A stretch of DNA of 64,000 nucleotides from NCBI GenBank assembly GCA_964059195.1, contig CAXKWD010000004.1, forward strand, positions 125,088,043 through 125,152,042, in the 5' to 3' direction. The translations under genes and the position numbers were made by a program. A model generated the notes under the pieces. It made no database searches and was not told where the DNA came from. It saw only the letters and a program-made list of their open reading frames with translations. This DNA comes from Ectobius pallidus (lineage: Eukaryota; Arthropoda; Insecta; Blattodea; Ectobiidae). Positions 24,303-35,422 of this stretch are shown piece by piece (position 1 is the stretch's first letter; each line of letters begins with the position of its first letter).

Positions 24303-24382
24303 AGAGGGAAATTTGTCCTGGACGGTAATCGAACCGGATTTTCAGCTTGATACTCCGAAGCCAAATCACCCGACTCCCTGAG
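24303..24382 (-). repeat. tRNA-like SINE remnant, copy 1
   Basis: On the minus strand this reads as a tRNA-like segment with a B-box-like GGTTCGATTA (complement of 24327-24336). A diverged second copy starts at 24581 with the shared block GAGGGAAATTTGTCCT versus GAGGAAAATTTGTCCT. The two lie about 280 bases apart in the same orientation. Confidence 0.45.
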
Positions 24383-24580
24383 AACGTACCCAGTCCCATT
24401 CAAATATTTCTCCTACAGACCTCACTACAGCCTAATATAGCGAGGATGCATCTAACTCTGATGCTTAAAGAATAGGAGTATATCGTAGGATTGTGAGTTA
24501 AACCAATACTTCATACGTAGGCCAATAGCCTATGGTTCTTGTTAATTTTTCAGTTTATTTGAGATTTATATCATGATTTG

Positions 24581-24655
24581 TAGAGGAAAATTTGTCCTCG
24601 GTGGGAACCAAGGCCGAGGTTTTAGTTTATACAGTAGATTACTGAGCTTGAGGTC
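24581..24655 (-). repeat. tRNA-like SINE remnant, copy 2
   Basis: A diverged relative of the segment at 24303-24382, sharing the GAGGAAAATTTGTCCT entry block and a CCGAGG/CCGGA-type continuation. The B box is lost. Origin by duplication or independent insertion cannot be told apart. Confidence 0.35.
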
Positions 24656-25149
24656 AAAATGGATATTTGTAATATAATTCTCCTTGTTAAAAAATTAATT
24701 TGAAATTGATTTTAATTCAGAACAGAAATTTAGACTTGTGATGTATTTCTCGTTTATTGAAAAAAGTCGCTCTGTAGGAATAACGTGAAGACAAAATGGT
24801 TCAAGCCTAAGTTACGTAAAATATCTTAAACGATAATGGGACCACAGTAATTTGATTTCGCTACTAAAAATGTTTACCCTTCTGTCTTCGAGCAGACTCT
24901 TTATTCATTGCCTTGACTACGTATACAATAGAATTTAAGGAGCTTTTGCTGTTTTGAGTGCAGATGTAGACTTGAGGGGGAACTTACAATTAAGTGTAGG
25001 ACCCTTACAATCCAGCACAGTGGTAAGTTATTCTAATTCGCGAAAACCATCCGGCTGAGCAATTTATTGCTATGTTGCAGGTACAGTACGGTTCACTCTC
25101 TTTAACCTGCTCCTCCAGAAGCAAATTATTTTTATCCCGCAGATTTCAC

Positions 25150-25400
25150 GCATTATTAGTTACGAGAATTTCATTTTCCTCTTTTAGATATATCCTTTCA
25201 CTCTTTCTTTATTTTTTCACTCTACTTTTCTTTTCTTTCCTTCTTTCTTTCTTTCCTTCCTTCTTTTTTCTTACTTACTTCCATCCTTTCTCTCTTGGTT
25301 CATTTTTACCTTTATTGTTGTTCATCAATTTATTTTTCCTTTCTTTCCTTTCCGTTTATTTTCTTAAATCATTCCATTCCTTCTCATTTCTTCCTTTACG
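25150..25400. repeat. Polypyrimidine tract (CTTT-rich)
   Basis: Strongly CT-rich on the plus strand, with TTTC/TTCC runs. This gives the Phe/Leu/Ser-rich 119-codon frame 25072-25431, which is low complexity and not a gene. Confidence 0.85.
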
Positions 25401-25747
25401 CCTAATTCTTACAGCCTTCATATCTGCCTAGCCTAATTTTTTTTCTCCTGCAATTTATATAATACTTCGTTTTTCGTTTCCAGCACTCGTATTCATTTCT
25501 TTGCTTAATGCAAATTTTCCTGCCTTATTTTATCCCTTCGTCACAAGTTTCCATTTTTTCAATTTAATTTTTGTTGTTCTCTTTGGTTACTTCCTCTAGT
25601 CAAGATGTATGTTCATCATCCAATTCGTTTCCAGAATTGGACAAAATCAGTCCACAATCCTCATTGAGACAAAATTGATTTCCATTTCCAGTTATTAAAA
25701 TGAAAGGTTTGTATCTGTCTAGCCCTACAGGTATTTTACCGGTTTTT
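25401..25747. other. Pyrimidine-biased noncoding DNA
   Basis: CT-biased DNA continues from the tract before it. No gene, repeat boundary or regulatory motif is recognised. Confidence 0.45.
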
Positions 25748-25785
25748 AGAAAGAAAGAAAGAAAGAAGAAGAAGAAGAAGAAAAA
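25748..25785. repeat. (GAAA)n/(GAA)n purine tract
   Basis: AAAG tetranucleotides passing into AAG triplets on the plus strand. Pure purine runs of this type can form triplex DNA. Confidence 0.9.
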
Positions 25786-25789
25786 CACT

Positions 25790-27555
25790 GTCTCGAGCCG
25801 AAGCCATAACCGTGATCCAAAATATTCAAATAAAGGGTCCACATGAGACCTTATTTACGAAGATACATAGGCCTACACCAGACCAGTTTCTAATTGAGCA
25901 TAACTTATGCCTATTTTGTTAAGTCGCCGAAGTTCTAGTTGGTTCTTGGTATTTTTGTATCTATATAGGCTAATTTACGATTTGGTTTTAAAAGTAAACT
26001 TTTGCCCAGGGTGGATGTTTCTTCCTACGATACTGACTGTACTGCATGGGTGTACGGCAGAAGTGTGAGTACAAGGAAGCTGCAGTCCAAGACAGAAACT
26101 CCAGCAGGTGAAATTAAAAGCAAAGGACTTCTCATTGTTGTACCGTTTCCCGTTCAGGAAGCTGTTACTAGCTCTGGCAGATTATGTCACATCTTCTTGC
26201 GTTTTCATGATCCAACAATTCCTTCTAAACATTGTGGGGAATAGACTTAGGCCTACTTGTTAGCTCGTAATATAGCCATATCTGTTAATCGCTTATAAAC
26301 TCTCGATGTACCTTATCAAAATGGATTTTCCACTCCTCACTAATTTATTCAACTATAGATTCTGATAAAACATTTCGAACTAAAAACATATGTATAATTT
26401 AATCCTACCTTTTTTCTCCACGGCTTTGATGGGCTGGAGAAAATTTATTAGGAATCCGCCTACAGAGTGAGCAAGACTTCAGCCACTTCCTTGAAAGGGG
26501 TTGCTTTAAGAAGATGGCAGGGAACATGAAGGGATAGGTTATAAACCCAGTACTGTGAAACAATCTGTCAAGGATCAAATTCTCTTATTTTTCACCCTTA
26601 ATTTTTTGTCTATATTCTTAACTCTAGTTAGGGATTTCTTTAAAAAGTCTCGAAACCGTGTAGGCTAACTGGGAAAATGAAATTGAAGAGCACAGGCCTA
26701 CTTCTTGGACTAAATGCAAGACATAAATTGATGTTATTAATTGTATGTTGTATGTAGAAATGATCTCGATAAGGAAAATTCCATTCTTTATGTTAATAGA
26801 ATAATAGGTCAGAAGTAGGCCTACATCATATTCAATTATTTTACCACACCATTAGATCACCAAATCAGCATAAAGGTTTAGGTAATTTATATAGGCCCTA
26901 TAACTTCTTATCATTAGGCCTATCCTAGAGCATTATTAATTCCAAATTTACATTTTTAAAATAGTTATAACTTACAATAGAATTGCTCATATGCAGTAAC
27001 TTTATATGTCCCTCTTTTCTTATGCTGTCCGTTATATGGAAATGGATAAATATACCCCAAACAGTCCGTTAATTTCCTTGCTGTGTTAAATCAAGGCTGC
27101 TCTTGGTGTTAAATCACGTTTATAAAAAATAAAAAGTTACCACTAAGAAATCTGTGATTTATTTTTATAGTTCGAAATGTAGTAAAATTGTTGATAACAT
27201 TTAGTACTCGTGTCGAACTCTTTAAAACCTTCTTCCGAAGATGGTATCTTCGGAAACCGCACAGAACCGCCCCAACTCGCCCAACTCGAAACCGTGTCTA
27301 GGAACCGGTCTCAGTCACCAAATTATGTGTTACATGAGCGAGTTGTTTTTTGTAGAGAAATACAAATTAACCATGATTGTATATATTTGTTATATTTATT
27401 AATACTATTGGTATTGTTAAATAAAATATCTAAGAGGAATTAAGCTATAGGTGTGTAGGATCAAAAGTAAAATCAAAAGTAAATTTAGAGTTGGCCTGAG
27501 TCAGTTTGAAGATAAACCGGTACTCCTTTTTATTAGGGTTTTCTTCGAGAAGAAT
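25790..27555. other. Noncoding DNA
   Basis: An 80-codon frame at 26002-26244 lies in a less AT-rich patch but matches no family I know. A direct repeat CTTCCGAAGATGGTATCTTCGG near 27230-27252 contains a CCGAAGAT...ATCTTCGG stem of 8 bases. Otherwise AT-rich with AGGCCT words. Confidence 0.45.
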
Positions 27556-27812
27556 ATATCGTCGCTTAAGAAACAATACCGCGTAACTGACACTTTTGGT
27601 GAAAATGACATTTTTATACTGTTGGCATCACTGAAATAGCGCGCTTATGATGAAATATCGGTCAAGATAAAATTTTGTGTCATGACCTTGTTTATTATCC
27701 TGAAAATGTAAACATTGTACGACGCCTAATAGCAAAAATAAACAGTTTTTTGCTTCTCCTGTAAAATTTGTGTTTTGTTAGTTACGCGGTATTGTTTCTT
27801 AAGCGACGATAT
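27556..27812. mobile_element. MITE with 33-bp perfect terminal inverted repeats
   Basis: The left end ATATCGTCGCTTAAGAAACA... (27556-27588) is exactly complementary, over 33 bases, to the right end at 27780-27812. The outermost bases read TA-TCGTCGC and GCGACGA-TA, so the insertion is compatible with a TA target duplication (Tc1/mariner-type), or ATAT if the TIR is taken as shorter. The interior is about 191 bases of unique AT-rich DNA without a transposase. The perfect arms imply recent activity or gene conversion. Open frame 27451-27639 crosses the left end and is not a gene. Superfamily assignment is inference. Confidence 0.88.
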
Positions 27813-27814
27813 GG

Positions 27815-28755
27815 AGTTTAAACCTAATGGAATAGCTCATGGGATTTCGCCATAGATTATAGAGACAACTACGTAGAAATAGGATAATAAGATGACTGAA
27901 GCACATGTGCCCAGAGCTAATTTAAACATTGATATCGAACAGGACTTAAACAACTGTCGAAGTTATTATTTTCAATATAAAGTGCTTTTATTTCCTTTGC
28001 ACAAACATTTCCTTAATTCTCATTAAAATACACTGATTCTGAAAATATATCAGGTATAGGTAAGGAAATACTTTAGGCCTTTAGGCTATCTGCATTTTTT
28101 CAAAAATACCTTTCAATCTTTCACTATAGCCTAATATTTCATCTTCAGCAGTAAATATATAAATAAATAATTTTAGTAACGCTATAGGCCTAATTGTATT
28201 CATAGGTACATTAACACATGTAGGCTATTCACAGTGAATTTTTCATTCAATTGCCACATTGTTGCATTGTCCTGTGCAGAATGTTGCGAAAAAGCAACTC
28301 TGGGCATATAGTCTATTGGTTAAGAAGTGGGTGAGGAGGGAACTATGGCGAAATGAACTGGATCCAAATTCCCTGAATTGAAAATTGTTTGTGTGTATGG
28401 ATAAAATTCAGTTGAATAATCTCATTCAGCTTCAAATGTGAATGATAATTTGCTATGGTCCAGATTTCAACCATTCACCCGCAAAATTGTAAGGGGACAT
28501 CCATTGAAATGTTCTGGAAATGGTAGACACCTCTTTTATCAAGACTAGTTGTTGCAGGAAACTTCTACTCTCGCATATTGCGATAATTTTTGTCAACTCG
28601 TGAAACATACGAATATGAGCTGTGATGGGCAGGAGGAACATCCTTCCTTATTATCATATTCTCGTTCCACTTTGGTTCTTTTACTTTCGTACAATAGTGT
28701 GCTATGTCTAAAACAAGTATCCTAATGGGATCAGCACTTCTTTTAAACATTTTGA
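27815..28755. other. AT-rich noncoding DNA
   Basis: Two overlapping minus-strand frames (28453-28641 and 28565-28750) are read from unremarkable sequence with no recognised domain. No repeat boundaries are seen. Confidence 0.45.
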
Positions 28756-29010
28756 TTTATTAATCCCGTTAATCCGGACCCTGCTTTTCCAGGATTTAAA
28801 AAATGAATTTTGAATTTTAATCAAAAAGTTGTTTTGTTTCGTTAATCTTTCAGTTCGATTATAAAAACCTAAATGTTTATAATTTTACCCATCAAAACCT
28901 TGAATTAAAATACAGTTCGTGCATTTTAAGGCAAATTCCGTTTAATCCTGACTTTCGGTGAGCCGAACAGGGTTCGGTCCCGTTTAATCCGGATTAGTGG
29001 GACTCTACTG
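28756..29010. mobile_element. pogo/Tigger-like MITE, left end decayed
   Basis: The right end reads CCGTTTAATCCGGATTAGTGGGACTCTACTG followed by TA. Its complement begins CAGTAGAGTCCCACTAATCCGGA, the style of pogo/Tigger terminal repeats (CAGTAGA...TAATCCGGA) with TA target sites. The left end (28756-28778) has TCCCGTTAATCCGGA, about 14 of 23 positions matching. Subterminal GCCGAACAGGGTTCGG (28963-28978) is a further inverted motif. No transposase fits in 255 bases. The right end is convincing, the left boundary approximate. Confidence 0.6.
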
Positions 29011-29014
29011 TATT

Positions 29015-30167
29015 TATAAATATTTTAAAGTGCAAGATATCATGCTGTATTTTCAGACTGAAGTGTATTTCTGTACATTCTATAATTCTGTTTAGAGTAA
29101 AAATATACCATAAAGTTCAATCAACAATAAAATTATTTTACACTAACAAACATTAAAAACTTCAATATCATCTTTTTTTTTTTAAGTTTTAATTATTTAC
29201 GATAATGCTTTCTACTTCTTCATTTGGCCTTTTCAATTAAACATATTTTCTGGTATGTAACTTAAGCTATATGTTGTTCGGAACTGAAAGAGATAAAAGA
29301 AAACAGATAAAGGATCGGGAATATTATTTCGTACAATGAAAGTGGCATATATTCTTAGAATATAAGTTATTCTAATGAGGATTGAGCGCTATTGTGCCTT
29401 TTTATGACGTGACTTCTAGACCGGACATATGGCGCCAAATTGCTTTTTAATTTCGATTCCGTGATACATATACATTTAGCTTAAGTTATCAGCAGCATTT
29501 GTCTCTGCTAACGTATGACTTTTTTGTTTTACTAAAGGAGAAACATAGTAGACTTATTGTAAATATTGTTTTGTGGTGAAGAATACAAAGATCTATTCTT
29601 GTTATGCTTTCTAGACATTTCACTTTGTACGACAAATCAGAAGCTACAGGCTTCCCAGAATATGTGATACAACACTTTATTAACGTAAGCTTGCACCAGC
29701 AGCACGGAACGTAGGCTGTACCGGTGTTCAGGTAGCCGGGCTATATAAAATGGACTTAATCCTAACATACAAAATAACTAAAACAGTTGGAGCTAATTTA
29801 AAGTAGATGTCACCAGAATCCTTCTGAGTTACAAAAGACTATAAACGAATAAGACAGAAATATAAAGAGCTATCTAACATAGACTAAGAGTCAACGCCTC
29901 CATAGAATATCTTATAGTTTAAGCAGGCTATAACGAGAACTACGAAATACAACATTGCTACAGCCTTTGGGTCAATATAGAAGCCAACACGAAGACTTTC
30001 AGTAGATAATACCAAAGGGGAATATATAAATGCAAAATATCTATAATAGGCCTATTTAAATCCACACAAAAGTCAATAGCACATACAATGTCTGTTGAGT
30101 AACAGAAGGCTGTATCTGGAGCTAATATAAGTTAGAAGTTAATAACATCTAGATGGTGTCCTGTAAT
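29015..30167. other. AT-rich noncoding DNA with one TATA-box-like site
   Basis: Around 29690-29750 a less AT-rich stretch ends in GGGCTATATAAAATGG, a good TATA-box match, but no transcript or coding sequence follows. The DNA just upstream of the LINE (29755-30167) is AT-rich with partial internal repeats of GGAGCTAAT (about 29789 and 30118). Confidence 0.45.
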
Positions 30168-31400
30168 TTCAGCAGTCTATGACCTCATTGCAGACGACTT
30201 ACAGATTTACACGTACACTATTGCTGAACTGCTAAATGATACAATTGATAAGTTTAACACCGATCTAAGTTCTCTCTCACTCTAGTCAGCCAAATATGGA
30301 CTCAAACTAAATCCGGACAAGACACAGACAATCATCACTGGTTACCATCGACTACTAAATACCATCGGTCTAAACGACATCCCTTCGGTCGAGCTATACA
30401 ATATCGCTATAATATAAAAAAATTCTGTAAAAAATGTTGGCGTTTAGCCTATAGGCTATTGATAAAAACCTAAGCTGGAATTTTCATATTACAGAGCTAT
30501 GTAAAAAATCTCTTCTATAATCTATTCGTTTATGCGCTTTAAAAATGTCCTGCCATTAGTCTACATTAAAAACACTCTTGTTCGCATTCTCCTAATGCCA
30601 AATTTCGATAATTGTGACTCTCTACTTTCAGACTTAAACGTAAACGTTATCACGAAGATTTCGGCGACTTCACAATGCTTGTGCGCGTTTTGTCTGTAAT
30701 GTAAGTCGATATGATCATATTTCACCCTCTCTGGAGTTCATATCATGGTTACATCTTCGTGAACGCAGAAAGTTACATTCTTTTTCAATGGTCTACAAAC
30801 TATTAATACTGTCCACTAAACCTCCTTCTTACTTGGCTTGCCGTTTTCACTACCTATAGAATATCACGACCTCCCATCAAGATCCCATCAGAACACTGCT
30901 TTATCTATTCCCCCCTCACAATACCGTATTTTACTCCTCATCCTTCACTATCAGGACAGCTCGTCTGTGGAATTCCTTACCTGAGGATATAAAATGCTAC
31001 CGAACACTCAGAGCATTCAAGATTAAGTTACTTAACCACTTGACCACCAACCATTAACACTTATATTATTATACTACTTTCACGTTAAAATTATTGATTT
31101 TTTGTATTGTTTCATTTACTTTATTTTTTCTTGCTTCCTATTATTATATTGTTCTTTCTTTCATTCCTTCTACTTACCATGTTGCATTTTCATGATTATA
31201 GTTTAACATAGTTTTAATTATCGTTTTCATGAACATAATTTACATTAATATAATATAATCGTAAGGTTCGCTTATTTATCCTTAATTAGATTATTTGGTA
31301 ATGTTGGAATGTAAATTATCCACCTCTGGTTAGTGGAAGAGAAGGTCTTAAGGCCTTAACTACACCAGAGGGTAATAAAAATTAATAAAATAAATAAACA
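30168..31400 (+). pseudogene. Decayed Jockey/CR1-type LINE (reverse transcriptase 3' part)
   Basis: A 5'-truncated non-LTR retrotransposon. The reverse-transcriptase catalytic motif reads I-A-D-D (30187-30198), followed by LQIY. About 40 codons later comes KYGLKLNPDKTQ, preceded by an in-frame TAG at about 30282 where this family usually has Trp. Later blocks PNFDNCDSLLSDLN (about 30598-30639), EFISWLHLRERRK (about 30736-30775) and TARLWNSLPEDIK (about 30955-30993) are typical of the C-terminal part of Jockey/CR1-group proteins. They lie in different frames, so several frameshifts and stops break it. After the coding end (about 31053) comes a 3' UTR closing with AAGGCCTTAACTACACCAGAGGG and an AATAAA-rich tail (31335-31400), as in related insect LINEs. 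It is inactive and cannot encode a full protein. Confidence 0.85.
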
Positions 31401-31649
31401 AGAAGAACATATAGGGCTAGCCTAATCAATACTAATTATGTGGATCAAATGTAGAAATTAATAATATGTTACAAATAAGATATTTTCTGAGTTTCAGTAG
31501 ACGAAATGCAATACAAACATTGTTATAGTAGATGTCAATGACTTCTTCTGAGCAAGATGTAGCATGCTTTTATGTTTTTATTTATAAACAATTAAATTAA
31601 ACTTGGTGTAATCTTTCCGGAAAACACAATAGGCTAGTGATAAACGAGA
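31401..31649. other. AT-rich noncoding DNA
   Basis: Follows the LINE tail directly. No matching target duplication could be identified for the LINE. Confidence 0.45.
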
Positions 31650-31915
31650 CAGCAGTTAAAATGTGCCGCTACCTTGTATGACAATGTCGATGAACCATGG
31701 TACGATAAGTTCATCTCCCGGTTGGTGCTAACAACCCCGCAATGAACCTGCGGCCTTCCGCTATCTAAGGAACTGCCTGGGTATTTAGATTTGGCTAATT
31801 GACCGCCAGAATAGAGGAGGCGGAAAATTCAAATAATAGTTGTGGGAGTATGTGCAGATTCACGAGCGGAAATGACGGCACGCTTTGAGTGAACCGGAGC
31901 TATGGTAGGATATGA
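31650..31915. promoter_or_regulatory. GC-richer island, possible regulatory element
   Basis: Non-repetitive and less AT-rich, with GGCTAATTGACCGCC (about 31793), AACCTGCGGCC and GAACCGGAGC. No long open frame. Candidate conserved noncoding DNA by composition only. Confidence 0.22.
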
Positions 31916-32374
31916 TTCTTTGACAAAGACTGAGTTTTCTCTAAATGATTTTTAATAATAAAAATACAATGATAATAATAAAGAAAAGAAAAATAAATAA
32001 TAGTAATAATAGTAGTAGGGTGTCGGAAAAATATTGATACACTCTGATAAAATCTCAATTTTGACATGATCAGAGTTATTAAAATAATTATTGAAATGAA
32101 TGAATAAACTTATGAAGTATAGGTCTTTATCGAATTCAGGAAGAAATACGTTAATTTGCAAATCCTTGTGCTGTAGCGTTCTTAAGACAGCATCCTTACA
32201 TTGAGAAATTGAGTAAATGTAAAGTAGGAACCTGTAGGCCTATTAACTTGTAAATATTCGGGATACATTGTGGAGTGGGTCTAGTGATAAACTACGGAAT
32301 CCTGCAGGTTATTTCTAGATTGTGTTTAGAATGTGTTTGAATTTTTCAGGAAGCATTTACTGTAGAGAAGACAA
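31916..32374. other. AT-rich noncoding DNA with TAA/AAGA-rich tract
   Basis: An AATAATA/GAAAAG-rich tract at 31950-32015 produces the Tyr/Phe-rich minus-strand frame 31952-32161. No gene. Confidence 0.55.
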
Positions 32375-32507
32375 CTTAGCCTCTAACAGAAATGAATACC
32401 AAAGAGAAGGTGGCCTATTCGCAAGGCTGCTATACTATAGAAATGTGCCGATTGCCTAAAAAGCTAGAGCTTCAGGGTCTAGAATCTCTAGGCGTCTGTA
32501 GGGATGA
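32375..32507 (+). repeat. Degraded fragment of the 22637-type SINE
   Basis: Shares TAGCCTCTAACAGAAATGAATACC with the SINE body at 22637-22910 (one change per ten bases or so). It then has a diverged GGTGGCC...GCAAGGCTG part and an end TCTAGGCGTCTGTAGGGATGA that parallels TGGCCTGTATAGGG. The tRNA-like head is missing. Confidence 0.65.
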
Positions 32508-33539
32508 CTTGTAAATAACTCAGCATCTGTTGTGTTTTAAGTCTAATTTCTCTTCATATCTGAATGCAGACAACGCTGTTTAATTTGAAGGCCTTCAGCC
32601 AGTGTTTTGAAGACTTGGCTATGCAGGCCTATTTTAATATTGACCTTTCAAGTTAATTATAAAAATAAGGTGTTACCTATTTGATATGGGCCAATACAGT
32701 CAATTACATCTATAGAAAAAAAGATTATTCTTATGCCTGTACTTATTGAATTCTGTGAGTTGCATTTCAAAACGTATTTGTTTATTTGTTATAGTTATTT
32801 AACGGTGGTTGTATACTGCAATATAGGCCCGTATCCGTCGATGGTGTGGCGGAGTTTTGTCTGGAAGGAACTCTTTTATGCATGCCTGTAAATGTATGGG
32901 CATGTTGAAGTCCATAGGCTGCGCCGGGATCGAACACACAAACTTGGAAATAGAAAGCCATTAGATAATTATTTTAAGGAACTGTTTCTCAAACTCTAAT
33001 ACTACAATGCGATAAGTTATCTAATACAGCCCAATTCCTTATATGAGTAGAAAATGAATACTGAAGAGGTTGGGCTAATTTGAAACTAATTCTATTTTGA
33101 CTGAGAAGAACTGAGAAGACAAATTCCGCTATATATGAAATAATGTATACTAATACTGTCGGAGAATCAATCCTTTAAATATAGAATAGGCTATTGAATA
33201 ATATACAATATAATATATTTTAAGTGGGATAAGGCCGAAAAACCTGCCATTGACTCAAGAGAATATTGCCAAATGCCAATAATTGGAATCATATAGAGAG
33301 ACGACGGAGTAAAGTCTTTAAAGAATTCGTTGGAATAAGCAGAGTCGCATACAGACGCGATGTCCCATTTGAGGATCTGGGCATGGAGTTAGCAGTTGGC
33401 CAGATTTGCAATCCATGTGTTTATAGTAGATGATGATGGGGGAGGGGGTAGTTGTCACATTAGAACAGTGACTGTGGCAGCAAACAAAGCGATACATCCA
33501 GGGATCGATACAGTCGGTGGTGAATGAATGAGCTGTGGT
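32508..33539. other. AT-rich noncoding DNA
   Basis: Contains a B-box-like GTGTGTTCGATCCCGG on the minus strand (32923-32938) with no matching A box, possibly a tRNA-like scrap. A less AT-rich patch begins at about 33300, with a GGGGGAGGGGG run at about 33438-33448. Confidence 0.45.
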
Positions 33540-33554
33540 GGGGGGGGGGGGGGG
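33540..33554 (+). repeat. Poly-G run (15 G)
   Basis: Fifteen consecutive G on the plus strand, after GCTGTGGTG. Such runs can form G-quadruplexes and are prone to assembly error. It encodes the proline runs in both overlapping minus-strand frames (33318-33563 and 33460-33780), which are not genes. Confidence 0.9.
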
Positions 33555-34735
33555 TGTATACATAACATTGCTGCTGTATATTAGTCCTGGTTATTTGATA
33601 CATACAATAGTGACAAGTGTCATATAAACTCACCACACAGGCACAACATGCATTTCGCAGTTTACCGCACTTTAGCCCTGGCCATGCGATCAGCTCGCAA
33701 CCGAGTGAATGTTCCCAGCAGTTTATTCCGATATGTTTCTCTGTTCTCGTATGGCATGTGTACAGGTTCAAATAACTCAACCCATCGGTTCTTGCAAATA
33801 GACAACAGAAACTATTTTATCTTGAAGCCTACTAGGATACTAGGATACTAGGTAGTTCAGTAACTTGAACTTAGATCTCCTCTCTACGGGGCAATAATCT
33901 GACAATAGAATTACGTCCCGTACATGTCCCAATAGCCTATGGTTATGAACTTAGCGATCTTTCATGTTCATGTGTTTATCGAAAGAAAGAGTAAGAAATA
34001 TTCCTAGGATTTAATGACGGTTTTGTACTCCTAAAAATACGATCCTTACATTTATGGGATATGGGACACATTTGCATGATGGATTTACCTTAGGCTATAA
34101 GTTCTAAACTTATTTTCTTTCCTGCAACATTTGTATTATATTTATTACATTATAAAACATACATATACTCCTAATTGTCTTAATTTTACCTTCAATTACT
34201 CCATTCAGTCCTCAGTTACGTCATTAAATTACTCAAGTAAACAACGTTTTGCATAGGATATTCACCTGTAGGTATTACTTCATCAATTTCTTAGTGATTT
34301 TCTGTGTTCTTACTTTATTTCTTTTGTTCGCTTTGTTACATTTCTTTACCGATCACTTCTTCTTCCTCTTTATTTAATAAATTATTTCTTCTTTATACCT
34401 TATTTTTTCTTCCACTTATTTCAAGGCCTAGCCTATAGACCCATTCCTCTTTATCGTTTTTCTTTTAACACACTCTTTCTCTTCTGAATACCTTTTCTCT
34501 TCTTTATGTTCTTTGGTTATTTCGTTCTTTGTGCCTTCGTTCCTTTATTTATTTATTTTCTTTCTTTTCCTTAATTTTTCTTTCTTTCTTTTTCCACGTC
34601 TAATTTTTTTCTGAAGTTCTCTCTGCTGTATTTCCTAAATGTTCTTTTTCATCCATTCTTACGGTTATTTTGTTTTCAATTTGGTTTTACGAAATAATTG
34701 TTAATCTGGCCTATCCTACATTCGCATTTTCTTCC
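33555..34735. other. Noncoding DNA, pyrimidine-rich from 34280
   Basis: A tandem triplet of ACTAGGAT lies at 33831-33853. From about 34280 to 34660 the plus strand is rich in TTTC/CTTT words. No gene. Confidence 0.5.
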
Positions 34736-34774
34736 TTAACCTTTTGACTGCTACTGACGTATAAATGCGTCGCT
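34736..34774 (+). repeat. Possible piggyBac-type terminal sequence (left end)
   Basis: TTAACCTTTTGACTGCTACT followed by GACGTATAAATGCGTC. piggyBac elements insert at TTAA and many have ends close to TTAACCCTTTGxCTGCC. A related sequence in the opposite orientation lies at 41319-41359. No transposase is seen between them. Confidence 0.4.
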
Positions 34775-35003
34775 TCCAAAACTGTTATAAAAGCAAATAT
34801 TAAATGAGTTACTTAATTGTTTATGATATAATGCAAGGATATTTATCCTCATGTTAAGGTTGTCACTCACAGAAAACGTTTACTTTTATTAAATTTTCCT
34901 CATCGATTTTAAACTTAGAGCCCATTGATGATTTCACTTGATGACTGCTTTATTAAGTGCCAGTATGGTACTTTATGAGATTGTGTGTGGGGGGACGGAA
35001 AAA

Positions 35004-35043
35004 TGTCTGTCCGTCTGTCTGTCTGTCCGTGTGTCTGTCCGCG
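35004..35043. repeat. (GTCT)n-like simple repeat
   Basis: GTCTGTCC/GTCTGTCT tetranucleotide-type run immediately before the dimeric repeat at 35044. This pairing of a CTGT run with a CATAACTCAAAT unit is probably part of one repeat family. Confidence 0.75.
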
Positions 35044-35341
35044 CCATAATTCAAATACGCTTTATCGGATATTCATGAAACTTGGTACACACATTTATAA
35101 TGTCCATTGGAAGGCGTCTGTTGATATTAGACCAAATCGGTTGGCCGGTACCGGAATAATGCCCAATTTAGTGCATTTTTATGGTATTATATAACAAAAG
35201 GCCCCATAACTCAAATATGCTTTATCGGATTTTCATGAAACTTGGTATAAACATTTATAACGTCCATGGCAAGAAGCCTTTTAATTTTGGACCTAATCGG
35301 TTGACCGGTACCAGAGTAACAACAAATTAAAGGTCACATGT
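35044..35341 (+). repeat. Dimeric repeat, two tandem units of about 140-160 bp
   Basis: Unit 1 (35044-35202) and unit 2 (35203-35341) share CATAATTCAAATACGCTTTA/CATAACTCAAATATGCTTTA, TTCATGAAACTTGGTA, ACATTTATAA and AATCGGTTGxCCGGTACC. Divergence is modest. Phrases such as TTCATGAAACTTGGTA after a GTCTGTCT run are widespread in invertebrate interspersed repeats, probably retroelement-derived. The 69-codon frame 34985-35194 is spurious. Confidence 0.75.
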
Positions 35342-35422
35342 TTTTTTAATTTTTGTCTACCGGTATAATTTGACAGTTAACACTATTCCTTCACATATGC
35401 TTATCAAACATCACCGTTAAAC

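Noticed and set aside
25072..25431. 119-codon hydrophobic frame resembling membrane segments
   Set aside because: Polypyrimidine tract read as Phe/Leu/Ser; no start context or family.
29742..29752. TATA-box-like CTATATAAAAT
   Set aside because: TATA-like words are expected by chance in AT-rich DNA and no transcript unit follows.
32921..32939. Isolated B-box-like sequence on the minus strand
   Set aside because: No A box at the right distance and no SINE body; too short to call.
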